Assembly: GCA_947474415.1 (NCBI GenBank)
Contig: CANJKD010000001.1
Span: 1 to 18,685 of the forward strand
From: Burkholderiales bacterium
GTDB taxonomy: Bacteria > Pseudomonadota > Gammaproteobacteria > Burkholderiales > Burkholderiaceae_C
DNA length: 18,685 nucleotides
Direction: 5' to 3'
The position numbers and the translations under genes are program-made. Under the pieces are notes generated by a model, which was given only the letters and a program-made list of their open reading frames with translations, had not been told where the DNA came from and searched no databases. Numbering within the stretch: the first letter of the stretch is position 1; every line of letters begins with the position of its first letter. This document shows positions 7,334 through 14,462 of the stretch, piece by piece.

Positions 7334-9077
7334 GACCACCAAGCTCCCCAAGCCCCGCAAAAGGCCGCAAGACCTGCGCAGCCAGCAGTGGTTCGGCCGC
7401 CAAGACCGTGACGGTTTCGCCTACCGCAGCTGGGTCAAGGGCAAGGGCGTGCCGCACGACCAGTTCGACGGCCGGCCGGTGATCGGCATCTGCAACACCT
7501 TCAGCGAGCTCACGCCCTGCAACTCGCACTTCAGGACCTTGGCAGAGCAAGTGAAGATCGGCGTCTACGAGGCCGGCGGCTTCCCGCTCGAATTCCCGGT
7601 CATGTCGCTCGGCGAAACGCTGCTGCGGCCGACCGCGATGCTGTACCGCAACCTCGCGTCGATGGACGTGGAGGAAAGCATTCGCGGCAACCCGATCGAC
7701 GGCGTGGTGCTGCTGATGGGCTGTGACAAGACCACGCCGTCGCTGGTGATGGGCGCAGCGAGTGTCGACCTGCCGACCATCGGCGTCAGCGGCGGCCCGA
7801 TGCTGAACGGCAAGTGGCGTGGCCAGGAACTCGGTTCGGGCACCGGCGTGTGGAGCATGAGCGAGCAGGTGCGTGCCGGCACGCTGAAGGTGGCTGACTT
7901 CTTCGAGGCCGAGAGCTGCATGCACCGCAGCCATGGCCATTGCATGACGATGGGCACCGCCAGCACGATGGCCAGCATGGTCGAGGCACTCGGCATCGGT
8001 CTGCCCGGCAACGCGGCCTACCCGGCGGTCGACGGGCGGCGCAACGTGCTGGCGCGCAATGCCGGGCGGCGCATCGTCGAGATGGTGCATGAAGACCTGA
8101 AACTGTCGCAGGTGCTGACCCGCGACGCGTTCGAAAACGCCATCAAGACGCTGGCAGCGATCGGCGGTTCCACGAACGCGGTGATCCACTTGGTGGCGAT
8201 GGCGCGGCGCATTGGCGTCGAGCTGTCGATCGACGACTTCGACCGCCTCGCCAGCGACCTGCCGTGCCTGCTGAACCTGCAGCCTTCCGGCAAGTTCCTG
8301 ATGGAAGACTTCTGCTACGCCGGCGGCCTGCCGGCGGTGATGAAAGAAATATCGCAGCACCTGCACCTGGGCGCGATCACCGCCAACGGCCACACCGTGG
8401 GCGAGAACATTGCCGACGCGCAGAACCACAACCCCGAGGTCATCAAGACGCTGGCCGCACCGTTCAAGAGCAAGGCCGGCATTGCCATCCTGCGCGGCAA
8501 TCTGGCACCGCGCGGCGCCGTCATCAAGCCGAGCGCGGCCACGCCTGCGCTGATGGTGCACACGGGCCGGGCGGTGGTGTTCGAGGACATTGAAGACTTC
8601 CACGCGCGCATCGACCTTGACGACCTCGACATCGACGAGACCTGCGTGATGGTGCTGAAGAACTGCGGCCCGAAGGGCTACCCCGGCATGGCCGAGGTGG
8701 GCAACATGCCGTTGCCGCCGAAGGTGCTGCGCAAGGGCATCACCGACATGGTTCGCATCAGCGATGGCCGCATGAGCGGTACCGCCTACGGTACCGTGGT
8801 GCTGCACACCGTCCCCGAGGCGGCTGCCGGTGGCCCGCTGGCGGTGGTTCAGAACGGTGACCTGATCGAGCTGAACGTGCCCGAGCGCCGCCTGCACCTG
8901 CACATCAGCGACGCCGAACTGGCAGCACGCCTGGCGGCCTGGAAGAAGCCGGCACCACCGCTTTCCAGTGGCTACTGGAAGCTCTATGTCGACACGGTGC
9001 TGCAGGCCGATGAAGGCGTCGACCTCGACTTTCTGGTTGGCAAGCGGGGCGCGTTCGTGCCACGTGACAATCACTGA
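7332..9077 (+). CDS. IlvD/Edd-family sugar-acid dehydratase (L-arabinonate/D-galactonate type)
   Basis: This 581-residue cytoplasmic dehydratase belongs to the IlvD/Edd family, which removes water from dihydroxy or polyhydroxy acids using an iron-sulfur cluster and a divalent metal. The three cluster cysteines are C63 (TPCNSH), C131 (GCDKTTP) and C204 (HCMTMGTAS). The metal-binding D132 and carboxylatable K133 follow C131, and S482 in SDGRMSG is the expected catalytic serine. Length and cysteine pattern match the pentonate/hexonate dehydratase branch (L-arabinonate dehydratase). From memory, enzymes of that branch also act on D-galactonate and D-fuconate. With dgoK and dgoA directly downstream the likely product is 2-dehydro-3-deoxy-D-galactonate, so it would replace the enolase-type DgoD. 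The ribosome site is weak (GCAGG). The stop codon shares a base with the dgoK start (TGATG). Exact substrate is inference. Confidence 0.92.
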   Translation: MTTKLPKPRKRPQDLRSQQWFGRQDRDGFAYRSWVKGKGVPHDQFDGRPVIGICNTFSELTPCNSHFRTLAEQVKIGVYEAGGFPLEFPVMSLGETLLRPTAMLYRNLASMDVEESIRGNPIDGVVLLMGCDKTTPSLVMGAASVDLPTIGVSGGPMLNGKWRGQELGSGTGVWSMSEQVRAGTLKVADFFEAESCMHRSHGHCMTMGTASTMASMVEALGIGLPGNAAYPAVDGRRNVLARNAGRRIVEMVHEDLKLSQVLTRDAFENAIKTLAAIGGSTNAVIHLVAMARRIGVELSIDDFDRLASDLPCLLNLQPSGKFLMEDFCYAGGLPAVMKEISQHLHLGAITANGHTVGENIADAQNHNPEVIKTLAAPFKSKAGIAILRGNLAPRGAVIKPSAATPALMVHTGRAVVFEDIEDFHARIDLDDLDIDETCVMVLKNCGPKGYPGMAEVGNMPLPPKVLRKGITDMVRISDGRMSGTAYGTVVLHTVPEAAAGGPLAVVQNGDLIELNVPERRLHLHISDAELAARLAAWKKPAPPLSSGYWKLYVDTVLQADEGVDLDFLVGKRGAFVPRDNH

Positions 9078-10006
9078 TGGCGCTGGGGCGACGCGTGCGT
9101 CCGTTGGTTGCGTTGGACTGGGGCACATCGTCGTTGCGCGGTGCGCGCTTGGCGGGTGATGGATCGGTGGCCGAGGAGCGCGCCTTCCCGCTCGGCATCC
9201 TCACCGTGCCACCCGGCGGCTTCCCGGCCGTGTTCGCCGCGCACTTCGGTGACTGGATGGATGCACCCGGCGCGCTGTGCCTGATCGTCGGCATGGCCGG
9301 CAGCCAGCAAGGCTGGCTCGAAGCGCCGTACTGCCGCTGCCCGGCGGGTTTCGATGAACTGGCGCAGTGGCTCGCCTGGGTCGAACCCGGCCGCATCGCC
9401 ATCGTTCCCGGCCTGAGCTTCGAAGCAGACGGCGTGCCCGACGTGATGCGCGGCGAAGAGACCCAGGTGTTCGGTGCGCTGCGGCTGCTGGGCGCCCCGG
9501 ATGCCCTGATCGTGCTGCCCGGCACCCACAGCAAGTGGGTGCAGGTGCGCTCCGGCCGCATCGAGAGCTTCGCGACCTTGATGACCGGTGAGTTCTACGC
9601 ACTGCTGCGCCGCCACTCGATCCTGGCGCGCACGCTGCCAGCCGAAGATGCGGAGCCGCACGACGAGCCGAACGTCGACCTGAACGACAACGCTTTCGAT
9701 GCCGGCGTGGCGCTCGCGCTGCGCGGCGCGAGCCTGCTGCACACCGCGTTCAGCGTGCGCAGCCTGGCGCTGTTCAAGCGGCTGCAGCCGGCGCAGGCGA
9801 CCAGCTACCTGTCGGGCCTGGTGATCGGCGAGGAGCTTCGCTCCCGGGCGCTGGCGAGCGGCTCGGTCGTCGTTGTCGTCGGCGATACCCGGCTCACCGG
9901 GCGCTACGCGCGGGCACTGGCCCAATGCGGCGCGGTCACGCACTGCCTGGGTGCGCAAGCCACCTGGCGCGGCCTGCACGAGATCGCCGCGCGCATCGCG
10001 GCCTGA
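9077..10006 (+). CDS. dgoK: 2-dehydro-3-deoxygalactonokinase
   Basis: This 309-residue cytoplasmic kinase of the DgoK family phosphorylates 2-dehydro-3-deoxy-D-galactonate at the 6-position with ATP. Family blocks are the N-terminal phosphate-binding LDWGTSSLRGARL (from residue 13), VGMAGSQQGWLEAPY, and LPGTHSKWVQV with G149-T150-H151-S152-K153. The conserved TLMTGEFYALLRRHSIL comes next, and a VVVVGDTRLTGRYARAL stretch lies near the end. Length matches the family (about 290-310). Its ATG uses the last base of the dehydratase TGA, so translation is probably coupled, which fits the lack of a ribosome site. It takes the dehydratase product and feeds the aldolase 47 bases downstream. The call is secure at family level; the keto-acid stereochemistry is inferred from the family. 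Confidence 0.93.
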   Translation: MALGRRVRPLVALDWGTSSLRGARLAGDGSVAEERAFPLGILTVPPGGFPAVFAAHFGDWMDAPGALCLIVGMAGSQQGWLEAPYCRCPAGFDELAQWLAWVEPGRIAIVPGLSFEADGVPDVMRGEETQVFGALRLLGAPDALIVLPGTHSKWVQVRSGRIESFATLMTGEFYALLRRHSILARTLPAEDAEPHDEPNVDLNDNAFDAGVALALRGASLLHTAFSVRSLALFKRLQPAQATSYLSGLVIGEELRSRALASGSVVVVVGDTRLTGRYARALAQCGAVTHCLGAQATWRGLHEIAARIAA

Positions 10007-10053
10007 CCCGCTGACCCACCGCGGCGCGGCGCAATCCATCGACCCAAGTGACC

Positions 10054-10689
10054 ATGGCACCCCACGAAAAATTCACTACCGCAGCAACCACCTTGCCACT
10101 CGTCGCCATCTTGCGCGGCTTGCCACCGGCTGACGCGGTGGCGGTCGGGCAGGCCCTGCTGGCTCACGGCTTGAGCCTGATCGAAGTGCCGTTGAACTCG
10201 CCGCAGCCGCTGACCAGCATCGCGGCGCTCGCCGCAGCGCTGCCCGACGCGCTGGTCGGTGCCGGCACCGTGCTCACGCCTCGGCAGGTGCGCGAGGTGC
10301 ATGCGGCGGGCGGGCAACTCATCGTGTCGCCGAACTTCAATGCCGAGGTGGTGGCCGAGGCACTGCGCCTTGGCCTGATCTGCCTGCCTGGCGTGATGAC
10401 GCCGACCGAGGCCTTTGCCGCGCTCGCGGCCGGCGCCCATGGCCTGAAGCTGTTTCCGGCCGAGATGGCCAGCCCGGCCATCGTGAAGGCGCTGCGCGCG
10501 GTGCTGCCGGCCGACGCGCTGCTGCTGCCCGTGGGTGGCATCACGCCCGACACGATGGGCGCCTACCGCGCGGCCGGTGCGAACGGCTTTGGGCTGGGAT
10601 CGGCGCTGTACCGGCCCGGCATGGCTGCCACCGAGGTGGCGCGCCACGCCGCCGCGTTCGTGTCTGCATGGCGCAGCGCTGCGGCTTGA
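10054..10689 (+). CDS. dgoA: 2-dehydro-3-deoxy-6-phosphogalactonate aldolase
   Basis: This 211-residue class I aldolase of the KDPG/KDPGal family splits the phosphorylated keto-deoxy acid into pyruvate and D-glyceraldehyde 3-phosphate. K132 in HGLKLFPAE is the Schiff-base lysine. E44 in IEVPLNSPQ is the catalytic acid/base, and the NSP after it is typical of DgoA rather than KDPG aldolase (Eda). GAGTVLTPRQV, SPNFNAEVV, CLPGVMTPTEA and PVGGITPDTM are further family blocks. The ATG at 10054 is preferred; a GTG at 10048 would add two residues, and neither has a clear ribosome site. In E. coli dgoA sits beside dgoK, as here. This is the last gene of the catabolic operon, and a short spacer separates it from an unrelated reductase gene. 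Confidence 0.92.
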   Translation: MAPHEKFTTAATTLPLVAILRGLPPADAVAVGQALLAHGLSLIEVPLNSPQPLTSIAALAAALPDALVGAGTVLTPRQVREVHAAGGQLIVSPNFNAEVVAEALRLGLICLPGVMTPTEAFAALAAGAHGLKLFPAEMASPAIVKALRAVLPADALLLPVGGITPDTMGAYRAAGANGFGLGSALYRPGMAATEVARHAAAFVSAWRSAAA

Positions 10690-10736
10690 CCTGAGCAACG
10701 CCCCCCCAATTTGCGGGCCGCGGCGTGGCCGAACCC

Positions 10737-10752
10737 TGTGCGACGATGGCGC
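10737..10752 (+). promoter_or_regulatory. Extended -10-like element just before the reductase start (possible leaderless mRNA)
   Basis: TGTGCGACGAT ends five bases before the ATG at 10753. GACGAT (10742-10747) resembles the GACAAT-type -10 boxes often seen close to start codons in Burkholderiales. Transcription would then begin at or next to the ATG. No ribosome site and no good -35 box are visible. Confidence 0.4.
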
Positions 10753-11973
10753 ATGCAACGCAAATTCGACGTGATCGTCTTCGGCGCCACCGGCTTCACC
10801 GGCCGGTTGGTGGCCGAGTACCTGAACACCCGCTACGGCGTGGGCGACGAGGTGGCCTGGGCGATGGCCGGGCGCAGCCTCGACAAGCTCGCCGACGTGC
10901 GCCGTGAGATCGGTGCGCCAACGAGCTTGCCGCTGCTCGCGGCTGATGCGTCCGACCCCGTTTCCATGGCCGCGCTGGCGCAGCAGGCGCGTGTCGTCGT
11001 CACCACCGTCGGCCCGTACCAGCGCCACGGCCAGGCTTTGGTGGAGGCCTGCGCGCAGGCCGGCACCGACTACGTTGACCTGTGCGGCGAGCCGGGCTGG
11101 ATGGCCCAGATGATTCCCCAGCTCGAAGCGCCGGCCCGCGCGAGCGGCGCACGCATCGTGTTCTCGTGCGGCTTCGACTCGATCCCCTTCGACCTTGGCG
11201 TGGTATTTCTGCAAGACGAAGCGCAGCGCCGTTTCGGCGTGCCGCTGACCCAGGTTCGAGGCCGCGTGCGCAGCATGAAAGGTGGCATGTCAGGCGGCAC
11301 GATGGCGAGCGCCCTGGCCACCATCGAGGCGATGGGCCAGAGCCCGGCCCTGGCCCGCACCATGGCCGACCCCTTCGCGTTGACACCCGGTTTCGAGGGC
11401 CCCGTACAACCCGATGGCGATTCGGTGTTGTACGACGCGATGGCGAAGTCCTGGACCGGCCCGTTCATGATGGCCACCATCAACACCAAGAACGTGCACC
11501 GCACGAACGCGTTGCGCGGCCACCCGTGGGGCCGCGCCTTTCTTTACGACGAGCGCATGTTGACCGGCCGGGGCACGAAGGGCGAGTGGCTGGCGAAGGC
11601 GCTGGCGGGTGGCACGCGGGTCCAGAACGCTTTGCTCGGCTTCGGCCCGACGCGGGCCCTGCTGCGGAACTTTGCCCTGCCCAAGCCGGGCCAGGGCCCC
11701 GGCCCGCGCCAGCGCGCCGCAGGCCGCTACGACCTGCTTTTCATCGGTGAAGCAGCCGACGGCCGCACACTGCGCGCCTCGGTGAAGGGCGACCGTGACC
11801 CCGGCTACGGTTCGACCTCGAAGCTGGTCTCCGAAAGTGCGCTGTGCCTGATCTACGACATCGGCCACGGCACCACCGGCGGCGGTGTCTGGACGCCCGG
11901 TGCGGCCATGGGCCTGGCGCTGGTGCGGCGGCTGCACAAGCGTGCCGGGCTGCGTTTCGCCATCGAAGGCTGA
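10753..11973 (+). CDS. Saccharopine dehydrogenase-like NADP-binding reductase (trans-acting enoyl reductase family)
   Basis: This 406-residue protein has an N-terminal Rossmann domain with the dinucleotide motif GATGFTG (residues 11-17). It also carries the family blocks VVVTTVGPYQRHGQALVEAC, YVDLCGEPGWM and SCGFDSIPFDLGVVFL. It belongs to the saccharopine dehydrogenase-like group that includes the mycobacterial trans-acting enoyl reductases; proteobacterial members are mostly uncharacterised. No lipid-synthesis genes lie nearby, so the substrate is unknown. I start at the ATG at 10753, where homology begins; an in-frame codon at 10711 would add residues lying in the upstream spacer. It does not seem to belong to the galactonate operon: a 63-base gap with its own -10-like element precedes it, and its function is unrelated. 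It converges on the RNA ligase-family gene. Confidence 0.85.
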   Translation: MQRKFDVIVFGATGFTGRLVAEYLNTRYGVGDEVAWAMAGRSLDKLADVRREIGAPTSLPLLAADASDPVSMAALAQQARVVVTTVGPYQRHGQALVEACAQAGTDYVDLCGEPGWMAQMIPQLEAPARASGARIVFSCGFDSIPFDLGVVFLQDEAQRRFGVPLTQVRGRVRSMKGGMSGGTMASALATIEAMGQSPALARTMADPFALTPGFEGPVQPDGDSVLYDAMAKSWTGPFMMATINTKNVHRTNALRGHPWGRAFLYDERMLTGRGTKGEWLAKALAGGTRVQNALLGFGPTRALLRNFALPKPGQGPGPRQRAAGRYDLLFIGEAADGRTLRASVKGDRDPGYGSTSKLVSESALCLIYDIGHGTTGGGVWTPGAAMGLALVRRLHKRAGLRFAIEG

Positions 11974-12112
11974 CACGCATCGGGCGCCCGGCAAGCGCCA
12001 CCACCGCAACGCGCCGCACCGGCGCTGGCCGTCAGCGGGGGCCTGTCACCTGTGGCGCGGCGGCTGTCGTTCACCGCCCCGGCCCGATGACGCTGCCGGC
12101 CACGCGGCCCAG

Positions 12113-12134
12113 CCAGCCAGGCCACCTGCGCTGG
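12113..12134. terminator. Hairpin between convergent genes, possible terminator
   Basis: CCAGC-CAGG and CCTG-(C)-GCTGG form a nine-pair stem with one bulged base and a CCA loop. It lies in the 176-base space between the convergent reductase and RNA ligase-family genes. A TTTT occurs only at 12147-12150, so the fit to a standard intrinsic terminator is poor. The rest of 11974-12149 shows only a weak 5-bp stem (11983-11999). Confidence 0.3.
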
Positions 12135-12145
12135 CGCTGGCGCTG
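12128..12145. repeat. GCGCTG hexamer, three tandem copies
   Basis: Three exact copies of GCGCTG lie just past the stop codon of the minus-strand RNA ligase-family gene. They overlap the right arm of the hairpin. This may be slippage-prone DNA; no function is evident. Confidence 0.6.
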
Positions 12146-12149
12146 ATTT

Positions 12150-12686
12150 TCATGACCGGACGCCGTGTGGCGTCGGGAGCGGAAAGGCATGCATCACGCG
12201 CCAGCGCCCCGAAACATTTCCCAGCAGCACGACCGCATCGCAGCGGCCATGGATGGCCCCGTGGGCGGCCAGCCCCTGTGTCAACTCGGCGTGGGCCAAT
12301 TCCGCCAGTGCGGCGTCGCCATGCGCGACCGCGAGGTGCGGAACGATGGACGCGAATTCAGCGCCGAACGGCGGGTACGCGGGGAACCAGCGCGCCAACC
12401 TTTCGGTCCGGTCGATGAAGGGCGCAGCGGGTTCAGGTGCGAGCAAGGCGGTGGCCGGAAAGCGCGCCGCGCGGGCCAGCACGAAATCGAACGCACAGGC
12501 GCCGGCCAGCGCATCACGAATGCCTTGCAGCACCGCGCCGTCGATGGCATCGGGCGCCATGAAGGGAAACAGCAGCGTGATGTGAGCCGGCACACCGGGC
12601 GCGGCCGAGGCATCGAAGCGTTCGCGCACGCCGGCGACCCGCGCTTCTACCTGCGGCACGCGAACGATGAAGCCGGTCTGCGACAT
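12150..12686 (-). CDS. 2'-5' RNA ligase-family protein (2H phosphoesterase)
   Basis: This 178-residue protein matches the size and layout of the LigT/2'-5' RNA ligase branch of the 2H phosphoesterases. These act on cyclic or 2'-5' phosphodiester ends of RNA or small nucleotides. The first active-site motif is H35-I-T37 in AHITLLFPF. The second is H117-L-A119 in VPHLAVAHG, where the usual Thr/Ser at the third position is Ala. Both histidines remain, so activity may be kept or altered. The ATG at 12686 has GGAAG (12696-12700 on the complement) nine bases upstream, which supports this start; the longer open frame upstream overlaps thyA and is not family-like. It lies downstream of thyA and overlaps the tail of the broken DUF2164 gene, so it may be transcribed from the thyA promoter. 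The physiological substrate is unknown. Confidence 0.8.
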   Translation of the reverse strand: MSQTGFIVRVPQVEARVAGVRERFDASAAPGVPAHITLLFPFMAPDAIDGAVLQGIRDALAGACAFDFVLARAARFPATALLAPEPAAPFIDRTERLARWFPAYPPFGAEFASIVPHLAVAHGDAALAELAHAELTQGLAAHGAIHGRCDAVVLLGNVSGRWRVMHAFPLPTPHGVRS

Positions 12687-12817
12687 CGGCCCGTGCTTCC
12701 GCGCCGCCGCGTGCCGGCCTGCACGTTGCCGATGCGCTCGCCGATGTTTTCCATGAAGTAGCGCTCGATGGGGGACACGGCCTGGGCGCGGGCTTCCTTG
12801 TTCAGTTCGATGGTCAG
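12647..12817 (-). pseudogene. Truncated DUF2164-family gene
   Basis: The minus frame encodes IELNKEARAQAVSPIERYF followed by MENIGERIGNVQAG (homology at 12713-12817). This is the N-terminal part of the DUF2164 family, a small bacterial protein of about 80 residues and unknown function. After the Gly at residue 35 the family resemblance stops. The expected core (a LLxFFxxEIGPxVYN-like stretch) is absent in all three frames, and the frame instead runs through TRRRGSTGRC into the RNA ligase-family gene, ending at TAG. No ATG, GTG or TTG is in the right place; the only candidate start is CTG at 12817. I read it as a decayed gene whose 3' half was deleted up to the ligase-family ribosome site. It lies 20 bases after thyA on the same strand. 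The family call is from memory of its conserved N-terminus. Confidence 0.65.
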
Positions 12818-12837
12818 GGTCGTTGACCTGGTCTGAG

Positions 12838-13659
12838 CTACACCGCGACCGGTGCCTGGATGGCCGCGTGGTGCGCGTAGCCCAGCACCTCGAAATCTTC
12901 GTACTCGTAATCGAAGATCGAGGCCGGCCGGCGCTTGATGGCAAGCGTCGGGTAGGCGTGCGGGGCGCGCGTGAGTTGCAGCGCCACCTGTTCGGCATGG
13001 TTGGCGTAGAGGTGGCAATCGCCGCCGGTCCAGATGAAGTCGCCCACCTGCAGGTCGCACTGCTGCGCCAGCATATGGGTCAGCAGCGCGTAGCTCGCGA
13101 TGTTGAAGGGCACGCCGAGGAAGATGTCGGCACTGCGCTGGTAGAGCTGGCAACTGAGTTTGCCTTCGGCCACGTAGAACTGGAAGAACGCATGGCAGGG
13201 CATCAGCGCCATCTTTGGGAGGTCAGCCACGTTCCACGCGCTGACGATGATGCGGCGCGAATCGGGGTTGGCCTTGAGCTGCTTCACGACCTCGCCTATC
13301 TGGTCGATGTGGCCGCCCTCGGGGGTGGGCCACGACCGCCATTGCACGCCGTACACCGGGCCCAGGTCACCGTCGGGTTGGGCCCATTCGTTCCAGATCG
13401 TCACGCCGCGTTCCTGCAGCCACTTGGCGTTGCCGTCGCCCCGCAGGAACCACAGCAGTTCGAGGACGATGGATTTGAGGTGCACCTTTTTCGTGGTGAC
13501 GAGCGGGAAGCCTTCGTTCAGGTCGAAGCGCATCTGGTGGCCGAACACGCTGGTCGTGCCGGTGCCGGTGCGGTCGGCCTTGAACACCCCATGCGTCTGC
13601 ACATGGCGCATGAAGTCTTCGTATTGGGAGCGGATGGGGCGGTCGGCGTTTGACTTCAC
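12838..13659 (-). CDS. thyA: Thymidylate synthase
   Basis: This 273-residue cytoplasmic enzyme converts dUMP to dTMP with 5,10-methylenetetrahydrofolate. Its full family pattern is present: [52 protein letters not shown] for dUMP phosphate, the catalytic nucleophile C155 in [33 protein letters not shown], and the substrate Asn in [12 protein letters not shown]. The start is GTG at 13659, supported by AAGGA seven bases upstream. It gives a 9-residue extension over E. coli ThyA before the SQYEDFM segment. The only later Met (13611) would cut into the conserved N-terminus. A CATAAT box (complement of 13686-13691) is a possible -10. No folA follows in this window; the next items on the strand are the DUF2164 remnant and the RNA ligase-family gene. 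Confidence 0.98.
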   Translation of the reverse strand: MKSNADRPIRSQYEDFMRHVQTHGVFKADRTGTGTTSVFGHQMRFDLNEGFPLVTTKKVHLKSIVLELLWFLRGDGNAKWLQERGVTIWNEWAQPDGDLGPVYGVQWRSWPTPEGGHIDQIGEVVKQLKANPDSRRIIVSAWNVADLPKMALMPCHAFFQFYVAEGKLSCQLYQRSADIFLGVPFNIASYALLTHMLAQQCDLQVGDFIWTGGDCHLYANHAEQVALQLTRAPHAYPTLAIKRRPASIFDYEYEDFEVLGYAHHAAIQAPVAV

Positions 13660-13666
13660 AGCGCGG

Positions 13667-13671
13667 TCCTT
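13667..13671 (-). promoter_or_regulatory. Ribosome binding site AAGGA deciding the thyA GTG start
   Basis: The minus strand reads AAGGA, then seven bases, then GTG. This good Shine-Dalgarno match at normal spacing supports the GTG over the internal ATG for thyA. Confidence 0.7.
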
Positions 13672-13678
13672 GAATCGG

Positions 13679-13724
13679 AGCCGCGATTATGAAGGCCGAC
13701 AACGCTGCGGAGCGGCTCGCGGCT
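13679..13724. repeat. 8-bp inverted repeat in the OmpA-thyA spacer
   Basis: AGCCGCGA (13679-13686) and TCGCGGCT (13717-13724) are perfect inverted copies 30 bases apart, in the 90-base space between the OmpA-family gene stop and the thyA start. They could form a long-loop stem (termination of the OmpA transcript) or a regulator site. There is no T-run, so neither is well supported. Confidence 0.3.
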
Positions 13725-13749
13725 GTGCCGTGCAAGCCGTCGCTGAGGG

Positions 13750-14448
13750 TCAGGCTGGTGCGGGTTCGCGCAGAAAGATTTCGACGCGGCGGTTCTTCGC
13801 ACGCCCGGCTTTGGTGCTGTTGCTGGCCACTGGCTCGCGCTCGCTGCGGCCGTGGGTCTCGATGCGCGAGGTCGAGATTCCGCGCGTGGTCAGGTAGTCG
13901 CGAACGCTGGTGGCGCGGCCGACCGACAGTGGGTTGTTGACCGCATCCGACCCGGTGTTGTCGGTGTGGCCGACGATGGCCACGCGTGCCGCCGGGTCAT
14001 CGCGCAAGCCGTTCGCGAACGGGTCGAGCACGGCGCGCAGTTCCGGCTTGATGGCGGCGCTGCCGGTGTCGAACGAGATGTCGTTCGGGATGTTCAGCTT
14101 GAGCTGGTTGTCCGCCGTGCGGCTGACTTCGACGTTGGTCCCGCGGGTGGCCTGTTCCATGGCATTGCGCCGGTCTTCCATGTGCTTGGACGACAGGTTG
14201 CCGCCGACCGCGCCCACTGCCCCGCCGATCACCGCGCCGGTGGCGGCGCTGCCGCCGGTCACGGCACTAATCACGGCCCCTGCCACCGTGCCGATGCCCA
14301 CGCCTTGCGCGGTGCCTTTTTCACGCGGGCTCATGTCGGCACAGCCGGCCAGGAACAGGGCCAAAGCGACGAATGCGAGTGCCGTGGCACGCGCGGTGAA
14401 CCGGCTTGATGCCGAGGTGTGCGACAGGGTGTGCGACAGGGTGTTAAT
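13750..14448 (-). CDS. OmpA-family outer-membrane lipoprotein (YiaD-like) with glycine-zipper region
   Basis: This is a predicted 232-residue outer-membrane lipoprotein that binds peptidoglycan. A signal peptide ends in the lipobox LAGC with the acylated C36, and the next residue is Ala, consistent with outer-membrane sorting. Residues about 45-80 form a Gly/Ala-rich glycine zipper (GTVAGAVISAVTGG, GAVIGGAVGAVGG). The C-terminal OmpA domain has ISFDTGSAAIKPEL, the diaminopimelate-binding region VGHTDNTGSDAVNNPLSVGRA, and the closing KNRRVEIFL. No ATG, GTG or TTG lies in frame at a sensible place upstream of the signal peptide. The best start is ATT at 14448, with GGAAAG eight bases before it. 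The only upstream in-frame ATG (14658) lies within the exporter gene and would add a long unlikely leader. The family call is secure; the start codon is not. Confidence 0.88.
   Translation of the reverse strand: MNTLSHTLSHTSASSRFTARATALAFVALALFLAGCADMSPREKGTAQGVGIGTVAGAVISAVTGGSAATGAVIGGAVGAVGGNLSSKHMEDRRNAMEQATRGTNVEVSRTADNQLKLNIPNDISFDTGSAAIKPELRAVLDPFANGLRDDPAARVAIVGHTDNTGSDAVNNPLSVGRATSVRDYLTTRGISTSRIETHGRSEREPVASNSTKAGRAKNRRVEIFLREPAPA
14417..14440. repeat. 12-bp tandem duplication in the OmpA-family signal peptide
   Basis: Two exact copies of GTGTGCGACAGG (plus strand) lie head to tail, encoding a doubled LSHT in the N-region of the OmpA-family signal peptide. This is a recent in-frame slippage duplication by appearance. 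Confidence 0.75.
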
Positions 14449-14456
14449 GGTGCGGA

Positions 14457-14462
14457 CTTTCC
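14457..14462 (-). promoter_or_regulatory. Ribosome binding site GGAAAG before the ATT start of the OmpA-family gene
   Basis: The minus strand reads GGAAAG, eight bases, then ATT AAC ACC. It is the only ribosome-site-like sequence before the signal peptide and is at normal spacing for the ATT. The remaining spacer, up to the exporter stop at 14594, shows nothing convincing. Confidence 0.5.

Noticed and set aside
7296..9128. Long open frame (610 codons) antisense to the dehydratase
   Set aside because: Its translation is rich in His, Arg, Gln and Ala with no family resemblance, as expected for the shadow of a strongly biased high-GC gene; the sense strand has clear catalytic motifs.
11983..11999. 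GGCGC/GCGCC stem just after the reductase gene as an intrinsic terminator
   Set aside because: It is only five pairs with a seven-base loop and no T-run; the hairpin at 12113-12134 is a better, though still weak, candidate.
12687..12998. N-terminal extension of the RNA ligase-family protein into thyA
   Set aside because: The sequence is antisense-like Arg/Ser/Pro-rich and overlaps thyA in another frame; the ATG at 12686 has a ribosome site and family length.
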